Assembly (NCBI GenBank): GCA_019096065.1
Contig: JAGUCH010000001.1
Coordinates: 248,001-312,000, forward strand
DNA from: Paracyclopina nana
Lineage: Eukaryota; Arthropoda; Copepoda; Cyclopoida; Cyclopettidae
Direction: 5' to 3'
DNA length: 64,000 nt
The notes below the pieces were generated by a model. The model was not told the DNA's origin. It worked only from the letters and a program-made list of their open reading frames with translations, and did not search any database. This document shows, in pieces, positions 55,756 to 64,000 of the stretch (positions within the stretch are counted from its first letter, which is position 1; every line of letters begins with the position of its first letter). Both the position numbers and the translations under genes were made by a program.

Positions 55756-58736
55756 CATTATCAATTGTGATGTATGTCAAGTATCCAATTTATAAACATG
55801 CTTCAGTTTGAAATGAACTTGGCAGGATTGTCAAATTTAATTTTGAACAACTACAGATAGTCACATCTTTGGTTCATTGCTCTGTGTCTTCTAAATTGCA
55901 AACAAAATTACAAATTCAACAAAAAATCAAAACTCCTTATCTAAGTCTTGAGGTCACTATTTTTTGAAACCTCAACTCAATAAAACCTCTTGCAGCAATT
56001 TATTTGCAATACTTTTGAAAGGTATAATGCTGATTCACATTTTGCAATGGTTAAGGCTAATAAAGAGCTAATAAAGAGATCCTTTTAATAGTGTTGATGG
56101 GTTGTCTGCTCATTGATGCAATTCATTCTTTGCTTTTTTGGACTATTTTTTAGCCTAGTAAATTTTTTGATCTGGGGTTTGGTGTGGTATGATGCTGTTT
56201 TTTGTATGTAAACAATCTGCTATATAGATTGTTCAGAGTGCCCTTGAAGCAGTCTGACCTTGGATGTCCACTGAGCCATGATGCCATAATTGACTTGCAC
56301 ACTGAGGGAAAATCAAATAAAAGAGGACTTAGTAAAATTTTCTTGGGGAAAAAGTCATAGCCTATTTTTTGCTTACCCTTTAAAAGTACATGTCTTTGTT
56401 CTTTGGTGAGGCTTCAATATTTCCAACAGTGCTCCACATGTGCAGTTCAGAGCAAGTTTTGGAGACTTTAAACCAGTACCATGTTGAAAATTGCCTACAC
56501 AAGAAGTCCTTGTTCAAGGAAGACTCTGTGTAGCAATGGTGTTAGCTCTAATTGCTTCCACACCAAACAGTTTCCCATTGGCTAGGAATTGCCTGACATG
56601 GGCCTTAGAAAACAAGGCCTAGGGTCTTACCCCAAAAAGGCAGCTGGCCCTTGTGGTCTTCTGCCCAGTCGCAAGTCTTCCAATGGAGTAACCACTGTGG
56701 TCATAAGACTTCTCGGGTGAGCTAATCACACTCATAATTATTAAATTATCTTTTACACCTTACTACAATTAAACCAAAAGTAGATGTAAATAGTCATTTT
56801 TTTTACTCTTGAACTAAATGATTAAATTGACATTTTTGACTTGACTTTAGAAATTATACTGTTTTGGGTATTTATGATGATTTTAATACATTCTTGATTT
56901 CTTTGGCTTGCAGCATTTTTCGGATTGGTAGTCTGTCCACTTCTTAGAGAAGATGAAATGCCTCTCTGAACTAGGTTGAGATCAGCTATTTGGCCATGGG
57001 CCTTGAACAAGCAAAGGAAGAAGCATTCAAAATGGCCAAGTCACCAAACTTTGCCAATTTGATGGCTGGATGACCTATTAGCTGAAACTAGACACTTACC
57101 AAAAAGTGAATGCTACTGCACTGATAGAGATCATGGAATGAACAATGGAAGCACCAAGGAATTGAGAGAAAAACTCACAGTTCCAGAGATGCCCAGGAAT
57201 TAACAAATGATGATCAGGAAACAGCCCTGGAATCAATAGATGGAAGCAGAACAAGAAACTGAGGTGAAATCACCTTAGTAAGTTACTAATGATGATGATT
57301 ATGCTAGGTGGTTAATGCACCTATGATGCATGATATTGATTATATTGGAAATTCCCAGTGGACTCCCCAAATGTTGAAAAAAAAAAACCTGGAGCCCCTT
57401 CAGGAATTGAGAAAATGAATACAGATCAGGAAACTCTGATTGTAAACCAATACTTGGATGAAAACAGAGAAGAAACCTTGGAAAACTGTAATTGAGAATT
57501 ACTAGGCATGACCTAGGAGTAGAACACTGAAGTGAAACCTGGAAATCATCTGCAGCAAGCAGCCAGGAACCAGGAAATTGACTAAGGAAAACTGCACCAG
57601 TTATCAACAAACGATAACAGAGCATAAAACTGAGTTTGGAACACACCTTGGAAAACTGGAAATGACCATAGGTGTATCCACCAATGACAGCTGAAACAAT
57701 ACTGAATTACCACCTGCTATGCAATGGAATTAAAAGCCTCAGCAACTTATGAATGACAGATTTGAAGTGCTTTTAAGGGAGAAACACCTTTTTAAAGCGT
57801 AATCTTACAAGGCTTCAGATAAATGATTCAATTGTGAAAAACAGATCTGAATAAAAAATATCATTGAGTCTGAATCAAAGAGTTGGTAATTTAATGCAAT
57901 GCAATGATCAAAGGGTAGAAATTCATGACCAATATGTAAGGATGAAAGTAGGTTGAATCTAATCTATCTAATCTCTGAATTCTAACTCAATAAATATGTA
58001 TCCTATATCTATATTTCAAGCTCTTAAAATTAAGCTTTTTAATTGCATTAATACCTAAGTTTTATACATATATCTGCAAAATGTACTGCATTACTGATTT
58101 TATGACTTTTGGGGCCAAAATTGTGAAAGGCTGAATGCCAAAATGAAATATTAATGAATGAGAGCAACCAAATTGAGTTCAACGTTAATATATCCATATC
58201 AAATTCTTTCTACAAAGACTATTACAACTTCAATTTTTGGCTTTGGCTCAAGAACCAATTTTAAAGGTTTCCCAAAAGGTTTCATGATCAGGCTGTAAAA
58301 AATCACTTAACTAATCAATTCCAGTTTTTGGCCAAATGAATACAGTAGCTCAAAAAAATTAAACTAAACTTTAAGGAAAATGTCCTAAAAAACTGGCTTT
58401 AATTCAACATAAACGTTACAAGTCTGAGTTAAGCATAATGTACTCCAGGTTATCAAAAAAGTGTGCTATGTCATTTTGCAATCTAGGCTGTTGATCAATT
58501 ATTAATATTGGGAAATGAAACTGGGATTGGTTGACTTTAGTGGCTGACCATTTTTCTCAACCATGAAGCACAAGCTCATTTTGTAGTTGAATGAATTACT
58601 AACTAGACCTTTTTGAAAGGCTTTCTCAAACATGGCCCAAATTTTCTCATAATAACACTTTTCAATAATTGGATTTCAGGAATTCTAGAGAAGGCAGTTA
58701 CTGAATATCATACTATGGCAATAGAAGTCCTTGAAC
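55756..58736. other. intergenic spacer between K4 and K5
   Basis: No gene is supported. From about 57100 to 57660 the sequence is unusually rich in gaaact, ggaaa and caggaa words, suggestive of a very degenerate tandem repeat with no fixed period. Nothing else was recognised. Confidence 0.5.
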
Positions 58737-60135
58737 ATGCCATTCATATCTACATACTTGTTTTGTGGGACATTCCCCTTGATTCTGGGCTTGCAGCTTG
58801 AGCTATATCAGCCTGAGTTGGTGCACCAGGACTCAGTCAGAGGAATCACATCACCTCCATTTGTCAAAGGGCAAGCATAATAAAGCACACTTTGCATAGG
58901 CATCTTTGACTTAAGTCTTCTTGCTAGTGATCTTCAAGCTTGTGCTGCTCAATGTAAAACTAGGGCAGATTGCAACGGATTCTTCTTTGCTTTCAATGAA
59001 ACTTGGGCTTGCAAGCTCATCAATGAGCAAGGAATGGTTCCAATCACTCAGAAAAGCCAGAAGAAAATGAAAGTTTACGTCCCAAAGATAAAGCAAAACA
59101 AACATTGTACGTAACCTGATCTGGACTTGAATCGTTGTGAAACTTGTCATTTCTAGATTCCCATTTTTTTGTCATGAATGAGTTTGGCTACTTTGAGGAC
59201 TTCAGCGAAGATGCTCTAGCTTCTCCTCCCATTACAACTTACCCACCAAACCATCCAGCCTTGAGAGGTGGAACTGGATCTCCATGCATTCCGGAGAAAG
59301 ATGGCAGTTTGACATGCATCGAAAAGGGCGGTGGCCAAAAAATGTTTTCATGGAGCTTTGATAGTCAGTTGCCTCAATTGTTACCAATGTCCATACGTCA
59401 ACATGGGCACTATCCGCTGACGGCATGGCAGAATGGAAAGTTGTTCATCTTTGGAGGGATTGTAGGTACTACCTAAAGCAATGACAGATGCATTGTCGCT
59501 GATTGTATTTTGTATATGCACAAAGGAAAGAAGTTGCTAGATATTTATGAGAATGGCACAGTAGTCAGTATCAACACAGAGCCGCCAGATGGCCTGGCTG
59601 CTGGTTGTGCTGCCTTTTTGCCAGGTGATGATAACCTGGTATACTTTGGGGGAGGTGACAGCGAAACTTTGAAAGCAAGGACAAGTAAATTCTGGACTTA
59701 TGACATTGCCAATGCTGCCTTTTCTCCAATTCAAGACATACCAACAGGTGGATTGGCAACGCATGCTTGCACAGGAGCAACAACCAAAAGTGGAGAGAAG
59801 GTGCATGCAAGTGGAAATTGAACGACAACTCATTTAATCACTAGCTCATTGTTTTCCAGATCTTTGTGGTAATTGGAGGAGTGCTTCAAAGTGGAGCAGA
59901 GTTGGCAACTGTATCCAAATATTCACCCTTGACTCAAACTTGGAGTCCCATGACTCCATTGAGTGCATCCCAATCTCACTCTGGGGCTGTTTTTTGGAAA
60001 GGACATATCTACTTATTTGCAGGGGCTGGCCACAGATCAGTGAAAAGAATGTTACCAGAAGATTCTGCCTTATGGGAAAATGTTGGCGGCTTGAACAGAG
60101 TCTCGATATTTCCAATCATTATTCCATATTCATAA
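58737..60135 (+). CDS. secreted PAN/apple-like plus kelch protein K5
   Basis: Five exons: 58737-58870, 58928-59106, 59157-59465, 59526-59800 and 59860-60135, encoding 390 aa. Exon 1 ends AAAGG|GCAAGC. Only this GC donor gives the 134-nt length and phase seen in K1 and K4, so a GC-AG intron is well supported. The signal peptide MPFISTYLFCGTFPLILG precedes ELVHQDSVRGITSPP. The PAN-like module is LQACAAQCKTRADCNGFFF..CKLINEQG, ending MKVYVPK. The propeller follows with SWSFDSQLPQLLPMSIRQHG, KLFIFGG, NLVYFGGGD, KFWTYDIANAAF, KYSPLTQTWSPMTPL and RMLPEDSALWENVGGL. It is an intact member and is separated from the rest of the cluster by the transposon and 3 kb of spacer. Confidence 0.85.
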
Positions 60136-60614
60136 TACTTCAAGCCCACATCTCTTGCAGATTATAGATTATGATTAGCAATCATAAGAATTTTGATTTA
60201 TGTGCACAATTGAAGAAGACAATCAGGGAACAAAGTATTTGCATCACTTATAAAAACAAGTGATTGAAGTTCCATGTGTGCTCTATGCTCTAATATTCAA
60301 AGTAAATAAAATTCTCAAAATAAGTCATCCTCATGTTATGAAGGCTGCAAATTGCCAAGAAATTAACTCAGACATTTGTGCCTGTGACTCATAAACTAAG
60401 GAATTTACAAGACATTTTAGTTTGGTAAAGTAAGCTCTCAAATATGGTCAATTAATAATGATTGATTCAGAGATTTTTTTACTCATTATTTAAAAAAAAC
60501 AAATCGAGACTTTTTAAGAAATCAGACATTTATCATAGACTTTGAACATAAAAGAGAATTATACTTTGATGTACTTGTGCTGTATTTTAACAAAAGATAC
60601 TTAAAAAGCTGACA
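60136..60614. other. spacer between convergent K5 and the fibrinogen-kelch gene
   Basis: AT-rich. It holds the K5 polyadenylation signal (aataaaa near 60306). Nothing else was seen. Confidence 0.5.
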
Positions 60615-62540
60615 TCAATTACAATGAGCAAAGTCATGGGGCACAACAAAAGCACGGTGGCTATCTCTTGCATTGTCAAGCTTCACATCCATTTCTTTCC
60701 ACTGGCAGCCCTCATTAATGCAAGAAAGTGAATACATCGATGCCAGATCTTCTTCATTCGAACCTTCTCCACCAATCAAAACAACTTCATCATTGAAAGA
60801 TACCATGGCAGCACTCATAACTGCCCTAGGCAAGCTGGGACCTGAGAAAAACCAGTTTTCAACAATATTTGTCAAGATATTGTTAAGAACTTGTTGAGAA
60901 TGTTAGACTTGCCTTCTTTCCATCCTGAATCAATATTTGACAAATCCAGATACTCCACACTTGCCAGATGCTTCAAAACTCCTTTGTTAAAGCCACCAGC
61001 AACTATGGCATAGTGTGTATGTCCAGTGGTCAAAATGGCACAAGCATGGCTACTTCTTCTTTCTTGCAAATCTGGCCCTGGAGTATATTGGTCAGTGTTG
61101 TTGGCATTGAAAATAAATGTACGTTTCAAGCGAATGTCTCCATCGTAGCCACCAATGATCATGTGCTGATTGGCATCGATGTTCAACATACAATGCCAAG
61201 TGACATTAAAGGGCAACCTTTTGGGTCCTATTGAAGAAGTGGAGGTTGCCACATCATAGAGCTCTGTGGATTGGACATAGTTTTTGTTCCTGTCTCTTCC
61301 ACCAGTGATGTAGAGCTTTCCATTGATGCCAAGGGAGGCAGCTCCACTTCTGGGAAGTAGCAAACTTCCAGCTCTACTCCACTTGTAGCTCCTTTTGGAG
61401 TAAGAGTAGCATTCTGATGAAGGGGATGAGCCATCCCAGCCTCCACAGAGGACAATTTTGTGGCCAAAAATATCACCTACTGGATCGTTGGTCTTCACTG
61501 GAAAGCTAGGCAGCTTTCCACACTTAAGGCCATTGGTGCTGATCACTTCTGTGGTTTGGGATGACTCAAATGGAAATCCAGAAGCTATCACTAGTGTCAC
61601 TACATACTAGGAAAGTATGCACAGTATTCAAATTGCTTTTGGACTATTTTACCTGGCTCAGCTGTCAAGTCACAATGAGTTAGTAATGGCCTTCCTGATT
61701 GATTGGGGTCTACATAAAAGTAGTCATTTCCCTGGACACCATAGCTGTGGAGTTGAGCACAACTAGCAGGGGCTTTGAATTTGCTGAGCTCTTCCAATTT
61801 GGTCATCTTCGCTTTTGCTTCCACTTTATGATTCATGACAACATCTTCTAGAGCTACAACTTTGGCCAAAGCAGCTTTCAACTCTAGACCCTAAGGCATA
61901 ATTATAAAGACATTTTTTTTTACAATGATTTAGTAGCTTACCAATTGTTTAGAGCTCATAAGAAGCTCTCTTATTAATGCTGACTGGCCTTCACTTTTTG
62001 ATGTCGACTCGTCAAGAATTGTTTGCATTTTGGCAACTTTTCCTTGGCACTCAGCTTGAGTTTCCTCAATTTGCTTTTGTAAATAACTCATCTCCAAATC
62101 ATTGCCATTAATGAGGATTTGTAATTGAGCAAGTTTGGCTTCTTCTTCCATTCGCTGTTTAGAAGCCATTTCCTCAAAGAGTTTAATTTTCTCAGCATTC
62201 TCAGCTGATGCTTTGGACAGCTGACGCTGATTTTCATCTACTTGCAGTACTAACTTGTCAATGTCCACTTTCTGTGAAGTTCAAAAATTAGTGAAATTCA
62301 AGCAGCCAGACATGAGGTGACTACCATTTTGGCTTCTTGCATTTTCAATGCATTGATTTGCTCATTTAGCTCCTTGTTGGCTTTCTTGACGATGCCAATC
62401 TCAGCTTCTGTGTACTCAGCCAAGGAATCAATGCCATTTTGCAACTTGACATCCAGATTGGTGATCCTGTCAGCCTCCAAAGCTAAGCTGAGGCCACAAA
62501 GTAAAAAAGGCAGTATGCTAATGTCCAGAAGCTTGGCCAT
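60615..62540 (-). CDS. secreted coiled-coil, fibrinogen-like, kelch protein
   Basis: Five exons: 62325-62540, 61942-62271, 61653-61890, 60913-61599 and 60615-60841, giving 565 aa. The signal peptide MAKLLDISILPFLLCGLSLA is followed by ~190 residues of heptad-rich coiled coil (KLVLQVDENQRQLSK, MSYLQKQIEETQAE). Then comes a short fibrinogen-related start module (CAQLHSYGVQGNDYFYVDP..GRPLLTHCDL). The C-terminal ~300 residues are a kelch propeller with IVLCGGWDG, GKLYITGGRDRN, MIIGGYDG, AIVAGGFN and VVLIGGEG turns. The coiled coil suggests oligomerisation. The fibrinogen-like piece is truncated to its first ~35 residues, as in other arthropod proteins that use it as a linker. Intron 4 has a consensus GC donor (AAG|GCAAGT). 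It is convergent with K5 and perhaps part of the same secreted kelch system. Confidence 0.85.
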
Positions 62541-62657
62541 GACGAAAAAGTAACCATAGCCAAGTTGGGTAAAACAAAGCTCAGCAGCTGTCGCTGATGG
62601 GGACTTCCAAGAAGTGAGAAACTGGATTTTATTAGCTTAGAGTGTAGTAGTACAAAA

Positions 62658-63111
62658 TCAGTCATCAACTTGGCAATCGAGAGTGTCTTTGTCAATCCGG
62701 AATTGTTGATTTTCGCAACCTTTGGGCTCGCAAGCAAAGCTTACTGTGACATTAGCCACAGCCACTGTCATAGAAGAGTTGAAAGAGCAGAAGAGGCATC
62801 CGGAATAGCTCAAATCCTCCTGAAAGGTATGCTTTTTTTCTATGAAATCACTATAAATAAAGTAATTAAGTTACATATGATGTTTGGTTAGTGCATGGAC
62901 AGTCCAAGGTTCTATTTTCATTGTCACCATTCTTGAGTAGGTCATTGCAAGGAGTTGGCAGGAATCCTCGATGTTTCCTGGAGCAAGGCCATTCTGACAG
63001 CTCAATGGCCTTTTTGCACTCATTCCTCACCACTCTGAGGCATTTTGGCCCTTTTTGGGCCTCACAGATTGCCAAAATGACAACAAGAGTCAAACAAAGG
63101 TGTGAATACAT
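62658..63111 (-). CDS. small Cys-rich secreted protein
   Basis: Exons 62875-63111 and 62658-62819 are joined by a 55-nt phase-0 intron and give 132 aa. Signal peptide MYSHLCLTLVVILAICEA. The first exon carries a basic Cys-rich part with FLPTPC, compare LTPPTC in the gene at 25.1-25.5 kb. The second exon is a module CLFC, 18 residues, C, 18 residues, C. The spacing and the VTVSF block before the third cysteine equal those of the 25.1-25.5 kb protein, and the intron falls at the same place. I infer a family of secreted disulphide-rich proteins. No named domain was recognised. A cataaaag sequence upstream of the ATG may serve as TATA. Confidence 0.78.
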
Positions 63112-63337
63112 TTTATGAATGCACCAAAAGCATTATCTCAGGACCCTTTTATGCCCTTATCCAAAGCACAGTGGGTAAAAAGGTCATCCAAAAGTAACAA
63201 ACATAAGTACCTTGAAAAGAAAAAACTATTAAAAAATGTTAGTCCATCTTCGATAGTTTAGATTTTGGCAATTTTTTGATAGTCAAGCTATGATGTGAAT
63301 TAATGAAGGCAGGAAATGCTCATATTGAATGTTTTTA

Positions 63338-64000
63338 TTAGCTATGCTTGACATTCATGTGGATTTTGAGGTAGAAATGACTGGCAAACTTTTTGTCACA
63401 CCTGTCACACCTGAAGCCTTGCAGATGCTGCCCTATCACATGATTGCTCAAGCTTTGCTTGGTACTGAAGCCTTTTTGGCAGTGCTCACACCTGAAGGTC
63501 CTCACTCCCTTGTGCACAGTCTGGATGTGGTCCTTCATGTAGTACTGGCTGCTCAAGAGCTTGCCACAAATGTTGCACTTGCAGCTTTTCCCAGGCCTGG
63601 TTTTCCTGTGCTTCAGCTGGTAATGCCTGCTTAGGTACTTTTCCTGCCTGAAGTAGCAGTCACACTTGTCACATTTCACCCTGAACTTGCCCCCATGAAC
63701 ATTTTCCCTGTGTACTTGCAAATACTTCTCAGAGCTGAAGTGCTTCTCACAATAGTGGCAGTATTCCTTGTGGATCACAAGCACATGAGCATCGATGTAC
63801 TCACTCCTGGTGAAGCCTTTGTGGCAAATGGGACACTTGTGGGGGCCTTCAATGTGGTGCAATTTCTCTATGTGCTGATTCAGGCCTACAGGGGAGCTGG
63901 AGTGGTACATAGTGGGGCAAAAGGGGCAGAAAAAGGTGTCCAAGTTGTGGACAACCTTGTAGTGGTTGACTAGGACAGCTTTGGCGCCAAAAGGGGTGTG
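63338..64000 (-). CDS. C2H2 zinc-finger protein (C-terminal part, runs off the window)
   Basis: The frame is open from the window edge to a stop at 63338-63340. It contains the end of one finger (HYKVVH) and seven complete C2H2 fingers, among them CPICHKGFTRSEYIDAH, CEHCQKGFSTKQSLSNH and CDRCDKKFASHFYLKIH, ending HMNVKHS. Linkers are mostly short and irregular; only some resemble the TGEKP type. A sequence-specific DNA-binding transcription factor in the nucleus is the default inference. The start codon and any regulatory domain lie outside the window. Confidence 0.85.
   Translation of the reverse strand, partial: HTPFGAKAVLVNHYKVVHNLDTFFCPFCPTMYHSSSPVGLNQHIEKLHHIEGPHKCPICHKGFTRSEYIDAHVLVIHKEYCHYCEKHFSSEKYLQVHRENVHGGKFRVKCDKCDCYFRQEKYLSRHYQLKHRKTRPGKSCKCNICGKLLSSQYYMKDHIQTVHKGVRTFRCEHCQKGFSTKQSLSNHVIGQHLQGFRCDRCDKKFASHFYLKIHMNVKHS

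Noticed and set aside
60872-61600. Single-exon reading of the kelch frame as a separate gene
   Set aside because: Upstream exons with signal peptide, coiled coil and fibrinogen-like start splice to it in phase, and the terminal LTIS residues are intronic.

Overview
This is a eukaryotic nuclear window, almost certainly from an arthropod and most likely a crustacean; a copepod is my guess, not a proof. Genes are split by many very short introns, mostly about 50-80 nt, with GT-AG and some GC-AG boundaries. The coding sequence is fairly GC-balanced and lies in AT-rich, repeat-laden spacer. Crustacean-type signals are three brachyurin-like (crab collagenase-like) serine proteases, a chitin-binding cuticle protein with PAPAY repeats, and several tandem families of secreted proteins. 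I built exon models by hand from splice consensus and frame. Unless stated otherwise every exon set is in phase, so the multi-exon models are mutually consistent.

Layout. 1-9 kb: no gene recognised, two fossil fold-back repeats. 9.1-9.9 kb (-): first coding exon of a SAMD5-like SAM-domain protein. 10.1-15.3 kb: repeat desert with a MITE family, a 20-bp satellite grown inside one MITE, two 18-bp minisatellites and a 1.75-kb terminal-inverted-repeat element inserted in one of them. 16.9-17.3 kb (+): small secreted peptide gene. 18.0-19.8 kb (-): cuticle protein. 22.3-28.1 kb (-): an XK-related-like membrane protein with a cysteine-rich tail, a small His/Gly-rich secreted protein and an MFSD6-like transporter. 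30.7-35.3 kb (+): three tandem brachyurin-like proteases. 35.7-37.0 kb (+): a compact Cys-loop ligand-gated channel. 40.0-60.1 kb (+): five tandem secreted PAN/apple-plus-kelch genes (called K1 to K5 here). 60.6-62.5 kb (-): a secreted coiled-coil, fibrinogen-like and kelch protein. 62.7-63.1 kb (-): a small Cys-rich secreted protein. 63.3 kb to the edge (-): a C2H2 zinc-finger gene.

The most striking object is a complete 7.7-kb EnSpm/CACTA-like DNA transposon (47946-55629). It carries terminal inverted repeats and two divergent intron-containing genes with no visible damage, a 963-aa transposase and an 840-aa accessory protein. It sits in the last exon of K4, only 15 bp from a separate 106-bp TA-flanked MITE. 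Apart from these two insertions K4 has no visible lesion, so both insertions look young. Other points of interest are MITEs filling two introns of K1, a shared CxxC-x18-C-x18-C module in two unlinked small secreted proteins, a one-base deletion in the signal-peptide exon of K2, three well-supported GC-AG introns, and three CTCF-core-like sites between 13 and 20.5 kb.
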